This document shows positions 27,001-35,422 of a DNA stretch of 64,000 nt, piece after piece. Under the pieces are notes generated by a model. It saw only the letters and a list, made by a program, of their open reading frames with translations, searched no databases and was not told the origin of the DNA. The stretch's first letter is position 1, and the number at the start of each line of letters is the position of its first letter. Both the position numbers and the translations under genes were made by a program. The stretch comes from Embleya sp040605455 (GTDB taxonomy: Bacteria; Actinomycetota; Actinomycetes; Streptomycetales; Streptomycetaceae): NCBI RefSeq assembly GCF_040605455.1, contig NZ_JBEXCV010000025.1, positions 10,737 through 74,736 on the forward strand, given 5' to 3'.

Positions 27001-27138
27001 GGCCGTTTCCTCCTACGGAGAACCGATGGTCGGTCGTCATCCACTCTCACACCGTTCATCACGCCCCGCATGTCGAGTACTACCCGCCGTGATGATCAAA
27101 CGCGAATGTCAGCCCGAAATTGCTTCTACGATGCCTGG

Positions 27139-28179
27139 ATGCTCCTTGACCCACCCGGGCGCTCACCTCGGCCCCGGGACCGATACCGCCGCGCCAAACG
27201 ACGGATCGTCATCGGCTCCCTGACCGGCCTGGGCATCGCGTTCGGCTGCGTGCAATGCCTGCCGCCCGCTTATCTGCACCACGGCACGAAATCGTCCTTG
27301 ACCGGCGGCAATCTCCCGGCTTCCAAACCGCCCCAGGCAGCCGCCGCACATCCGCCCTCGGAAACTCTCGACACCCTTCGGGGCGTCCCCGCAATCGACG
27401 GGCGCAGCTATATCCGCGCCCCCGGCGCCCGCCCCATGGTGTTCGGGCACCGCGGCGCGCCGAATCTGGCCCCGGAGAACACGCTGCCCTCGGACGAGGC
27501 CGCCCGCCGCTCGGGCGCGGACTGGATCGAGAACGACGTGCAGCCCAGCGTCGACGGCGTCCCGCACATCATGCACGACTCCACCGTGGATCGAACCACG
27601 AACGGCAAGGGCCGCCTTCGCGACCTGACGGCTGCTCATCTGGCCACGCTGGACGCCGGGAAGTGGTTCAAACCGTCCTTCGCCGGCACCCACGTGATGA
27701 CCCTGCACGACCAACTCGCCGACCTGCGCACACACGGCGGCCGACTGCTCCTGGAGATCAAGACCCCGCACACCCGGGAGGAAATCTCCCGAATCGTCCA
27801 GGAGGTGCGCCTCGCCGGCATGTCCGGCCGGGTGTTCGTGCAGAGCTTCGACCCGGAGTCGCTGCGGATCACCCGCGATCTCGCCCCCGAACTGCCGCTC
27901 GGGCTGCTCCGGGATCGCCTCGACCCCGATCCGGTCGCATTGGCCAGAGAACTGCGCCTCGCCTCGTACAACCCGTCCTACCAGGGCCTGAGGCAACGCC
28001 CTCAACTGGTGGCCCAGTTGCACGCGGCCGGCATCGCGGTGCTGGCCTGGACGCCGGACGACCCCAAGGAGTGGGCCGCGCTCGACAACGCCGGGGTGGA
28101 CGGAATCATCACGAACCGGACCGCCGATCTGGTCTCGTGGCTCACCACGCACCACGGAAAGGGCACCGGCAAGCCCTGA
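27139..28179 (+). CDS. Glycerophosphodiester phosphodiesterase
   Basis: Hydrolyses glycerophosphodiesters to glycerol-3-phosphate and an alcohol, a phosphate- and lipid-salvage enzyme. 346 residues: an N-terminal membrane anchor or signal (GSLTGLGIAFGCVQCLPPA, about 20-40), a linker, then the GDPD barrel from about 95: VFGHRGAPNLAPENT (catalytic His), IENDVQPSVDG (metal-binding Glu/Asp), HDSTVDRTTNGKG (second His), LLLEIKTP. The start at 27139 is the closest ATG to the anchor; 27106 is possible. Secreted or membrane-tethered. Ends at a strong hairpin. Confidence 0.9.
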   Translation: MLLDPPGRSPRPRDRYRRAKRRIVIGSLTGLGIAFGCVQCLPPAYLHHGTKSSLTGGNLPASKPPQAAAAHPPSETLDTLRGVPAIDGRSYIRAPGARPMVFGHRGAPNLAPENTLPSDEAARRSGADWIENDVQPSVDGVPHIMHDSTVDRTTNGKGRLRDLTAAHLATLDAGKWFKPSFAGTHVMTLHDQLADLRTHGGRLLLEIKTPHTREEISRIVQEVRLAGMSGRVFVQSFDPESLRITRDLAPELPLGLLRDRLDPDPVALARELRLASYNPSYQGLRQRPQLVAQLHAAGIAVLAWTPDDPKEWAALDNAGVDGIITNRTADLVSWLTTHHGKGTGKP

Positions 28180-28190
28180 TTCGACGCACC

Positions 28191-28244
28191 AAAGGCCCGC
28201 GTCCGGTCCGAGGAGACCCTTCCTCGACCGGCCGCGGGCCCTTT
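28191..28244 (+). terminator. Hairpin after glycerophosphodiesterase gene
   Basis: AAAGGCCCGCG...CGCGGGCCCTTT arms with a further internal GGTCCGAGGA/TCCTCGACC pairing, followed by TTTG. Confidence 0.75.
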
Positions 28245-28328
28245 GTATCCAGGGGTCGGGCTCGCCTGTCCACGGACCGGCACCGGCAAACCCTTTACCT
28301 CGTAAGCGCAATGTGACATTTTACAGAC

Positions 28329-29474
28329 GTGAGCGAACTCCGTCCCAGTGATGTCGTCGTCATCGGCGCGGGCGTCGTCGGCGCCGCGTGCGCCCACTAC
28401 GCCGCGCGCGCCGGCCTGTCCGTCACCGTGCTCGATCGTGGTCCGGTCGCCGGCGGGACCACCGGAGCCGGCGAGGGAAACCTGCTGGTCTCCGACAAGC
28501 AGCCCGGGCCCGAGCTGGCACTGGCACTGCTCTCGCTTCGCCTGTGGGCCGAACTCGCCGAGAACGAACACGATTTCGAATACGAGCGCAAGGGCGGCCT
28601 GATCGTCGCCCGGACCGATGCCGAGGCGAGCGCGATGGCCGCCACCGCCGCCACGCAACGTGCCCGCGGGGTCACCGCCCATGCCGTCGACACCGCGGAC
28701 CTGCCCTCCTACGAACCGCACCTGTCCCCGGACCTGGCCGGCGGTACGCATTATCCGCAGGACGCCCAGGTGCAACCGGCGCTGGCCGCTGCCGCGCTGC
28801 TGCGCTCGGGGGTGCGGCTGCACACCGGGGTCACCGTCACCGGCTTCCGGCGCGGGCGCGACGATCGAGTGCTCGGCGTACGCACCTCGCACGGCGAACT
28901 CGCCGCCGGCGCGGTGGTGAACGCGGCCGGCACCTGGTCCGGTGCGGTGGCCGCGCTCGCCGGCGTATCCCTGCCGATCCTCCCCCGCCGCGGTTTCGTG
29001 CTGGTCACCGAGCCGCTGCCGCCGATGGTGCGACACAAGGTGTATGCCGCGACCTACTCCGGGGACGTCGCCGGCGACGACGCGGACCTGGCCTCGTCGG
29101 CCGTGGTCGAGGGCACCCCGGCCGGCACCATCCTGATCGGCGCGAGCCGCGAACGGGTCGGCTTCGACCGCTCGTTCCCGATCCCGGTGCTGCGCCGACT
29201 GGCCGCGCAGGCGATCGAGCTGTTCCCGTTCCTGGCCGGCGTCTCGGTGCTGCGCGCCTATCGGGGGTTTCGGCCGTACTGCCCGGACCACCTGCCGGTG
29301 ATCGGCCAGGATCCGCGCGTGCCCGGCCTGTGGCACGCATGCGGCCACGAGGGCGCCGGCGTGGGCCTGGCGCCCGCCACCGGACACCTCATCGCCCGGG
29401 GTCTGACCGGTAAGGACCCCGAGTTCGACCCCACCCCATTCGCCCCGACCCGCTTCGCGGAGGTGTCCTCGTGA
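28329..29474 (+). CDS. FAD-dependent D-hydroxyproline dehydrogenase, catalytic subunit
   Basis: A 381-residue amino-acid oxidase-type flavoprotein. Dinucleotide fold DVVVIGAGVVGAACAHYAAR at the N-terminus, and the family's GFRPYCPDHLPVIG and HACGHEGAGVGLAPATGHL near the C-terminus. In three-subunit D-amino-acid dehydrogenases it is the HcnC-like catalytic part. GTG start. It is first of five genes overlapping by 1-4 bp; the racemase and DapA-like genes downstream identify the substrate as cis-4-hydroxy-D-proline. Confidence 0.85.
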   Translation: MSELRPSDVVVIGAGVVGAACAHYAARAGLSVTVLDRGPVAGGTTGAGEGNLLVSDKQPGPELALALLSLRLWAELAENEHDFEYERKGGLIVARTDAEASAMAATAATQRARGVTAHAVDTADLPSYEPHLSPDLAGGTHYPQDAQVQPALAAAALLRSGVRLHTGVTVTGFRRGRDDRVLGVRTSHGELAAGAVVNAAGTWSGAVAALAGVSLPILPRRGFVLVTEPLPPMVRHKVYAATYSGDVAGDDADLASSAVVEGTPAGTILIGASRERVGFDRSFPIPVLRRLAAQAIELFPFLAGVSVLRAYRGFRPYCPDHLPVIGQDPRVPGLWHACGHEGAGVGLAPATGHLIARGLTGKDPEFDPTPFAPTRFAEVSS

Positions 29475-29758
29475 CCGGCGCATCCGAACCCACCCCGGTC
29501 CACCCACCCGGCACGGACCACTTCCGGATCGGCGTGGACGGCCGGCACATCCCCGTGGAGGCCGGGCAGACCGTCGGCGCCGCGATGCTCGCCGCCGGGA
29601 TCCGGTCCTGGCGCACCACCCGGTTCGCCGCCAAGCCGCGCGGGTTGTTCTGCGGCATCGGGGTGTGCTTCGACTGTCTGGTCACGGTGAACGGCACCGA
29701 GTCCCTGCGGGCCTGCCTGGTCGCCGCCCGTCCCGACGACGAGGTGAGCACCACATGA
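29471..29758 (+). CDS. 2Fe-2S subunit of D-hydroxyproline dehydrogenase
   Basis: A 95-residue HcnA-like ferredoxin subunit. Conserved cluster cysteines in GLFCGIGVCFDCLVTVNG and a fourth in SLRACLVAA. Overlaps the catalytic gene and the next gene by 4 bp each (GTGA and ATGA). Confidence 0.88.
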   Translation: MTGASEPTPVHPPGTDHFRIGVDGRHIPVEAGQTVGAAMLAAGIRSWRTTRFAAKPRGLFCGIGVCFDCLVTVNGTESLRACLVAARPDDEVSTT

Positions 29759-31068
29759 CCCACGACCTGGTCGTCGTCGGCGCCGGCCCCGCCGGCCTCA
29801 CCGCAGCCGTCACCGCCGCCCGCTTCGGGCTGCGGGTCGCCGTCCTGGACGCCGGCTCCCGAGCGGGCGGCCAATACCATCGACACCGCGCCGGTCGGGC
29901 GCCGGCCTGGCCGCCGCTCGCCCACCTGCACACCGTCGAGCACCTCGCCGAACATCGCGTTTGGGCGGTCGAACGCGTGGCCGACGGATTTGCCGTACAC
30001 GCCGTGGCCGGCGAGCGGGACGGCACCCCGGTGACCGTGACCGGTCGCAGGCTGCTCCTGGCCACCGGCGCCTACGACCGGCAACTGCCCTTCCCCGGCT
30101 GGGATCTGCCCGGCGTGCTCACCGCCGGCGGCGCGCAGGCGCTGATCAAGGGCAACGGTGTGGCGCCCGGTCGACGCGCGGTGGTGGCCGGCACCGGCCC
30201 GTTCCTGCTGCCGGTAGCCGTCGCACTGGCCGACGCGGGCGTCGAGGTGAGCGCGGTGCTGGAGGCGTCCCGGCCCACGCCGCGCGCCGCCGCACTCGCG
30301 CCGCACAGTCCCGCACGCGTGGTCGAGGCCGCCGGCTACGCGGTCGCCCTGGCCCGGCGGCGCATTCCGTACCTGACCGGCCGGGCCGTGATCGCCGCGC
30401 ACGGCGACGACACCGGCCTGACCTCGGTCACCGTGGCCCGCCTCGACGCCGATTGGCGGCCCCGCCCCGGGACCTCCACCGAACTGGCCTGCGACACCCT
30501 GGCGGTCGGCTACGGGTTCACCCCGCAACTCGAACTGGCCGACCAACTCGGCTGCGCGACCACCCCGGACGGTTTCGTCGCGGTCGACGCCCGGCAGGCG
30601 ACGGACATCCCGGGCCTGTCCGCCGCCGGCGAGAGCACCGGCATCGGCGGGGTCCATCTCGCCGCCGTCGAGGGCGAGTCGGCCGGGTACGCCATCGCCG
30701 GCCGGACGCCACCGCGTGCGCTGCTGCGTCGCCGGGCCGCACTCACCCGGTTCGCCGCCGGGTTGCGCGCGCTCTATCCGGTCCGGCCCGGGTGGTTGTC
30801 CTGGTCGGACCCCGACACCCTGATCTGCCGCTGCGAGGAGGTGCCTCGGGGCCGGATCGAGGACGCGGCCCGCCTCGGCGCCGACGACGTGCGCTCGGTC
30901 AAACTGCTCAGCCGCGCCGGAATGGGCTGGTGCCAGGGCCGAATGTGCGCCGAGGCCACCGCGTGCGTGTTGTCCGACGTGTTGGGCCGACCGGTCGCCG
31001 CGCCACCGCCCACCCGTCCGATCGGTGTGCCCATCCGTCTCGGAGACCTAGCCCAAGGAGCCTCATGA
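29755..31068 (+). CDS. FAD/NAD(P)-dependent subunit of D-hydroxyproline dehydrogenase
   Basis: A 437-residue HcnB-like electron-transfer subunit. N-terminal FAD fold DLVVVGAGPAGLTAAVTAAR, central ATGAYDRQLPFPGWDLPGV, second nucleotide site VVAGTGPFLLPVAVALADAG, and a C-terminal BFD-like [2Fe-2S] domain with ICRCEEVPRG and GWCQGRMC (Cys pattern CxC...CxxxxC). Completes a three-subunit dehydrogenase with the two genes before it. Confidence 0.87.
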   Translation: MTHDLVVVGAGPAGLTAAVTAARFGLRVAVLDAGSRAGGQYHRHRAGRAPAWPPLAHLHTVEHLAEHRVWAVERVADGFAVHAVAGERDGTPVTVTGRRLLLATGAYDRQLPFPGWDLPGVLTAGGAQALIKGNGVAPGRRAVVAGTGPFLLPVAVALADAGVEVSAVLEASRPTPRAAALAPHSPARVVEAAGYAVALARRRIPYLTGRAVIAAHGDDTGLTSVTVARLDADWRPRPGTSTELACDTLAVGYGFTPQLELADQLGCATTPDGFVAVDARQATDIPGLSAAGESTGIGGVHLAAVEGESAGYAIAGRTPPRALLRRRAALTRFAAGLRALYPVRPGWLSWSDPDTLICRCEEVPRGRIEDAARLGADDVRSVKLLSRAGMGWCQGRMCAEATACVLSDVLGRPVAAPPPTRPIGVPIRLGDLAQGAS

Positions 31069-32000
31069 GCCCGCACCCTGCCTCCTCGTCCCCGGCCGAC
31101 CCGGCCCGCCCCGCCGACCGGCAGCCTTGGCACGGCGTCGTGGTGGCCACCGCACTACCGCTGCGCGAGGACCTGTCCGTGGACTTCGACGCGTACGCCG
31201 AACACGTGCGATGGCTCGTGGATTCGGGCTGTGACGGGGTCTGCCCGAACGGCTCGCTCGGCGAGTACCAGTCACTCACGCCGCAGGAACGGGCCAAGGT
31301 GGTCAGTGTCGCGGTCGAAGCGGTGGGCGGGGACCGGGTGCTGCCCGGCGTCGCGGCGTACGGCGCGGCGGAGTCACTGCGCTGGACCGAGCAGGCCGCC
31401 GAAGCGGGTGCCCGGGCGGTAATGCTGCTACCGCCCAACAGCTACCGCGCGGACACCCGCACGGTGTTCGACCACTACCGCACGGTGGCCCGCGCCGGCC
31501 TGCCGATCGTCGCGTACAACAACCCCTTCGACACGAAGGTCGACCTGACCCCGCGACTGCTCGCGGACCTGTACGAGGAAGGTCTCGTGGTCGGCGTCAA
31601 GGAGTTCACCGGTGACGTGCGCCGGGCCTACGAGGTGGCCGAACTCGCGCCCGGGCTGGATGTGTTGATCGGCAGCGACGACGTCGCGCTGGAGTTCGGG
31701 CTGGCCGGCGCGGTCGGCTGGATCGCCGGCTACGCGAACGTCTTCCCGCGTGCGAGCGTCGAGTTGTACCGCGCGGCGACCGGCGGCGACGTACGCGCCG
31801 TGCTGCCGCTGTACCGATTGCTGCATCCGCTGCTTCGGCTGGATTCGCGCACCGAGTTCGTCCAGTCGATCAAGCTGTCGATGGACCTGGCCGGGCGCCG
31901 CGGCGGTCCGTCGCGCGCGCCGCGGCTCCCGCTGCTACCCGAACAGGAGGCATCGGTGCGCGAGTTCACCGAGAAGGCGCTCGCGGAGGGACTGGCCTGA
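31065..32000 (+). CDS. DapA-family 4-hydroxy-1-pyrroline-2-carboxylate deaminase
   Basis: Schiff-base aldolase-fold protein (311 aa). In this context it most likely deaminates 1-pyrroline-4-hydroxy-2-carboxylate to 2-oxoglutarate semialdehyde. GVCPNGSLGEYQSLT replaces the usual GTTGE block, IVAYNNPFDTK carries the conserved Tyr and VGVKEFTGD the Schiff-base lysine. The first 20 residues are a polar Pro/Ala tail. AAGGAG precedes the ATG, which overlaps the previous stop; its own stop shares one base with the racemase start. Confidence 0.85.
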   Translation: MSPHPASSSPADPARPADRQPWHGVVVATALPLREDLSVDFDAYAEHVRWLVDSGCDGVCPNGSLGEYQSLTPQERAKVVSVAVEAVGGDRVLPGVAAYGAAESLRWTEQAAEAGARAVMLLPPNSYRADTRTVFDHYRTVARAGLPIVAYNNPFDTKVDLTPRLLADLYEEGLVVGVKEFTGDVRRAYEVAELAPGLDVLIGSDDVALEFGLAGAVGWIAGYANVFPRASVELYRAATGGDVRAVLPLYRLLHPLLRLDSRTEFVQSIKLSMDLAGRRGGPSRAPRLPLLPEQEASVREFTEKALAEGLA

Positions 32001-33001
32001 TGCGCTCACGACACGTCTTCCACGCGGTCGACTCGCACACCGAGGGCATGCCGACCCGGGTGATCACCGGCGGCGTCGGTGTGCTCCCCGGCGCCACGAT
32101 GGCCGAGCGGCGGGTGCACTTCATGGCCCATCGGGACCACCTCCGCACGCTGTTGATGCACGAGCCGCGCGGGCACGGCGCGATGAGCGGCGCGATCCTG
32201 CAACCGCCGACCCGCCCGGACGCGGACTACGGCGTGCTGTTCATCGAGGTGTCGGGCTGCCTGCCGATGTGCGGGCACGGCACGATCGGGGTGGCCACCG
32301 TGCTGGTCGAGACCGGCATGGTCGAGGTGGTCGAACCGGTCACCACGATCCGGTTGGACACGCCCGCCGGGCTGGTGGTCGCCGAGGTCGAGGTGCACGA
32401 GGGCGCGGCGCGCTCGGTGACCCTGCGCAACGTGCCCTCGTACGCCCACACCCTGGACGCGACGGTGGACGTGCCGGGGCTCGGCGCGGTCGGCTACGAC
32501 ATGGCCTACGGCGGCAACTTCTACGCGATCCTGCCGATCGACAAGGTCGGCCTGCCCTTCGACCGAGCCGAGGCCGGACGCATCCTGGAAACCGGCCTGG
32601 CGATCATGGCGGCGATCAACGAGCAGGCCCGGCCGGTGCATCCGGAGGATCCCGCGATCGCCGGCTGCGCCCACGTGCAGTTCCTCGCGCCGGGCTCGGA
32701 CGCCACGCTGTCGCGCAACGCGATGGCGATCCACCCGGGTTGGTTCGACCGCTCGCCGTGCGGCACCGGAACCAGCGCGCGGATGGCCCAGTTGGCCGCA
32801 CGCGGCGAGTTGGCGGTCGGACAGCCGTTCGTCAACGAGTCGTTCATCGGGACCCGGTTCCACGGGCGGATCCTGGAGCAGGCCGAAGTGGGCGGGTATC
32901 CGGCCGTGGTCCCGCAGATCACCGGACGTGCCTGGATCACCGCCACCGCGCAATATCTGCTCGACCCCGAGGACCCCTTCCCAGCCGGGTTCCGCCTGTG
33001 A
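32000..33001 (+). CDS. 4-hydroxyproline 2-epimerase (proline racemase family)
   Basis: Converts trans-4-hydroxy-L-proline to cis-4-hydroxy-D-proline, the first step of the pathway. 333 residues. Both catalytic cysteines are present, which marks an epimerase rather than a dehydratase: LPMCGHGTIG near residue 91 and SPCGTGTSARMAQLA near 253. VDSHTEGMPTRV opens the family fold. ATG overlaps the previous stop (TGATG). The 2-oxoglutarate semialdehyde dehydrogenase needed to finish the route is not in this window. Confidence 0.93.
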   Translation: MRSRHVFHAVDSHTEGMPTRVITGGVGVLPGATMAERRVHFMAHRDHLRTLLMHEPRGHGAMSGAILQPPTRPDADYGVLFIEVSGCLPMCGHGTIGVATVLVETGMVEVVEPVTTIRLDTPAGLVVAEVEVHEGAARSVTLRNVPSYAHTLDATVDVPGLGAVGYDMAYGGNFYAILPIDKVGLPFDRAEAGRILETGLAIMAAINEQARPVHPEDPAIAGCAHVQFLAPGSDATLSRNAMAIHPGWFDRSPCGTGTSARMAQLAARGELAVGQPFVNESFIGTRFHGRILEQAEVGGYPAVVPQITGRAWITATAQYLLDPEDPFPAGFRL

Positions 33002-33103
33002 GGGCGACCGAAGACGGGTCGGCACCCGGGCACCCGACCGCCCGAAATTCGCTCACGCTCCGTGGTCGCCCGTACGCACGGTCGCGATCCTGCCCACAGG
33101 GTG

Positions 33104-33116
33104 ACTGACCGTCAGT
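33104..33116. promoter_or_regulatory. Candidate GntR operator
   Basis: ACTGAC-C-GTCAGT, a perfect inverted repeat 22 bp upstream of the GntR start codon. Suits autoregulation. Confidence 0.5.
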
Positions 33117-33137
33117 AGCATGGCGGGAGGAGGCACC

Positions 33138-33824
33138 ATGGAGACGGGACACGGAGCGCTCGCGCTGCCGTCCTTCGACGATCGACCGATCCTGCGGGAC
33201 CGGGTGGCACGAGAGCTGCGCGCGGCGTTGATCGCGGGCGAAATGCGGCCCGGCGTGGTCTATTCCGCGCCCGCGTTGGCCGCGCAGTTCGGCGTGTCAC
33301 CGACGCCGGTCCGCGAGGCGATGCTCGACCTCGCCAACGAGGGGCTGGTCGAGGCCGTTCGCAACAAGGGATTTCGGGTCACCGAGCTCTCCGACCGCGA
33401 GTTGGACGAGTTCACCGAGGTCCGCGCGCTGATCGAGGTCCCGGTGGTGGCCCGCCTCGCGGGCGTGGTCACCCCGGCCCAACTGGCCGCACTGCGCCCG
33501 GTCGCCGAGGAGATCGTCGCGGCGGCGGAGGTGGGCGACCTGATCGGGTACGTGGAGGCGGATCGTCGTTTCCATCTGTCGTTGCTCGCGCTGGCGGGCA
33601 ACGAACACCTGGTCCGGGTGGTCGGCGATCTACGCAAACGCTCACGCCTGTACGGCCTTTCCCGGCTCGCGCAGAACGGCCGCCTCGCCGCGTCCGCCGC
33701 CGAGCACCTCGAACTCCTGGATGCGCTCGCCACCGGCGATCCCGTCCAGGCCGAAGGTGTGATGGCCCGGCACATCGGCCACGTCCGCAACCTGTGGGCG
33801 GATCCCCCCGACCAGCCGAGCTGA
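33138..33824 (+). CDS. GntR family regulator (FCD domain)
   Basis: A 228-residue GntR/FadR-type regulator. Winged HTH at about 15-75: VARELRAALIAGEMRPGVVY then FGVSPTPVREAMLDLANEGL. FCD ligand domain at about 85-215 with EVRALIEVPVVARLAGVV, a metal-binding Asp/His pattern in EADRRFHLSLLALAGNEHLV, and MARHIGHVRN. ATG at 33138 follows GGAGGAGG. It sits at the end of the hydroxyproline operon and is its likely regulator. Confidence 0.87.
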   Translation: METGHGALALPSFDDRPILRDRVARELRAALIAGEMRPGVVYSAPALAAQFGVSPTPVREAMLDLANEGLVEAVRNKGFRVTELSDRELDEFTEVRALIEVPVVARLAGVVTPAQLAALRPVAEEIVAAAEVGDLIGYVEADRRFHLSLLALAGNEHLVRVVGDLRKRSRLYGLSRLAQNGRLAASAAEHLELLDALATGDPVQAEGVMARHIGHVRNLWADPPDQPS

Positions 33825-34127
33825 AGCCGACACCGGCGGCTCCGGTCCGAGGGATTCGGGCCGGGGCCGGCAGTGCGACCGGCGTTCGGCGTTCGGCGTT
33901 CGTTCTGTGTCGTGTGACATTTCACCGGAGGAATGGGGTCCTTGTCTCGCTTCCCTACGGAGCAATGTCCGCCGTACGACCAGAGGGTTGTGTCGGCTCA
34001 GTGGTAACGGCGGCATACGAACAGGTCTGCCCCGCGTGGGAGCACCAACTCGTTCGGCCCTTCCGCGCGACCGGCGGGTGCGAAAAGGTCGGGGGTTCCG
34101 ATTCCGCTCGGCGAAGGGTGTGCAGTC
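33825..34127. other. Intergenic, no gene seen
   Basis: Contains a short GTTCGGC tandem repeat near 33884-33904 and otherwise nothing recognised. Confidence 0.5.
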
Positions 34128-35312
34128 GTGGTCGATGGTGCCGACGTTGCCGCTCCCTACTCCGCGTTCCAGGACTCGATCTACCTCGACGGGCTGCTGA
34201 CCGGGGAGACCCCCGCGTATCCCACGGACGCCACCGCCTTGGAGGTGGCCGCCGGCGAACGGCTCGATCCGGGTCCACGCGGCTACGTACTGGGCGGCGC
34301 GGGTGGCGGGGCGACGATGCGGGCCAACCGGGCGGCGTTCGAACGGCGCCGGATCGTTCCGCGCATGCTGCGCGATGTGGGTAGGCGCGATCTGTCCTGC
34401 TCCGTGCTGGGCACCGAGTCGCCCGCGCCGGTACTGCTCGGGCCGGTCGGTGTGCAATCCATCGTGCATCCCGAGGGCGAGTTGGCGACCGCGCGCGCCG
34501 CGGCCACCCTGGGGCTGCCCATGGTGTTGAGCACGGCGTCGTCCCATTCGCTGGAGGAGGTCGCCGCCGCGTCCGGTTCGGGTCCGCGCTGGTTCCAGCT
34601 CTACTGGCCGCGCGACGACGACGTGACGATCAGCCTGCTCGCCCGGGCCCGGGCCGCGGGGTACACCGCGCTCGTGGTCACCCTGGACACCTGCTTCCTG
34701 GGCTGGCGCCCCAACGACCTGGATCGGGCGTACCTGCCCTTCCTGCGCCAGGTCGGCATCGCGAACTATCTGAGCGATCCGGCCTTCCTGGCCGGGCTGA
34801 GCAAACCGATCGCGGAGGACCCGACGGCGGCGATCGCGCACTGGGCGGGGATGTTCTCCGATCCGACCAAGAGCTGGGGCGACCTGGCGTTCCTGCGCGA
34901 GAACTGGATCGGGCCGATCGTACTCAAGGGCATCCTGCATCCGGACGACGCACGCCGGGCCCGCGACGCCGGTCTGGACGGGATCGTGGTGAGCAACCAC
35001 GGCGGGCGCCAACTCGACGGTGCCGTCGCCGCATTGGATGCGCTGCCGGCCGTGGTGGAGGCGGTGGGCGAGGACCTGACGGTGCTCTTCGACAGCGGCG
35101 TACGCACCGGGACGGACCTGCTCAAGGCGCTGGCCCTCGGCGCCCGGGCGGTCCTGGTGGGCCGGCCGTACGTCTACGGCCTGGCGCTGGGCGGCGAGGC
35201 CGGCGTCCGGCACGTACTGCGGTGTCTGCTGGCCGAGTTCGACCTTTCCATGGCCCTGTCCGGACACACTCGCCCGGACGAGTTGCGTACCTCGGTACTG
35301 ACGTCGGACTGA
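34128..35312 (+). CDS. FMN-dependent alpha-hydroxy acid oxidase (lactate 2-monooxygenase-like)
   Basis: A 394-residue FMN TIM-barrel enzyme oxidising 2-hydroxy acids; length and sequence suggest lactate 2-monooxygenase. Conserved: GAGGGATMRANRAAFERRRI, PVLLGPVGVQSIVHPEGELA, WFQLYWPRDDD, LDTCFLGWRPNDLDRAYLPF, VLKGILHPDDA (FMN-contacting Lys), VVSNHGGRQLDGA (catalytic His and Arg), and FDSGVRTGTDLLKALALGA. GTG start with a GAAGGG site upstream. Single gene; converts lactate to acetate and CO2 if the assignment is right. Confidence 0.87.
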   Translation: MVDGADVAAPYSAFQDSIYLDGLLTGETPAYPTDATALEVAAGERLDPGPRGYVLGGAGGGATMRANRAAFERRRIVPRMLRDVGRRDLSCSVLGTESPAPVLLGPVGVQSIVHPEGELATARAAATLGLPMVLSTASSHSLEEVAAASGSGPRWFQLYWPRDDDVTISLLARARAAGYTALVVTLDTCFLGWRPNDLDRAYLPFLRQVGIANYLSDPAFLAGLSKPIAEDPTAAIAHWAGMFSDPTKSWGDLAFLRENWIGPIVLKGILHPDDARRARDAGLDGIVVSNHGGRQLDGAVAALDALPAVVEAVGEDLTVLFDSGVRTGTDLLKALALGARAVLVGRPYVYGLALGGEAGVRHVLRCLLAEFDLSMALSGHTRPDELRTSVLTSD

Positions 35313-35386
35313 TCGGGGCGCGCGAAGGCCCTGACGACCGCTCGAAATTTTCCTATTTGCCGAGCTGGTTCCGATATTCTCCGCGC

Positions 35387-35422
35387 ATGATCACGCCCAT
35401 GACGAGAGGAAACGCCTCGTGA
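35387..35422 (+). CDS. Short upstream ORF before ltrA-like gene
   Basis: An 11-codon frame, MITPMTRGNAS, whose TGA overlaps the GTG start of the LtrA gene. The ribosome site GAGAGGA for LtrA lies inside it. It may couple translation or be a chance frame. Confidence 0.3.
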   Translation: MITPMTRGNAS

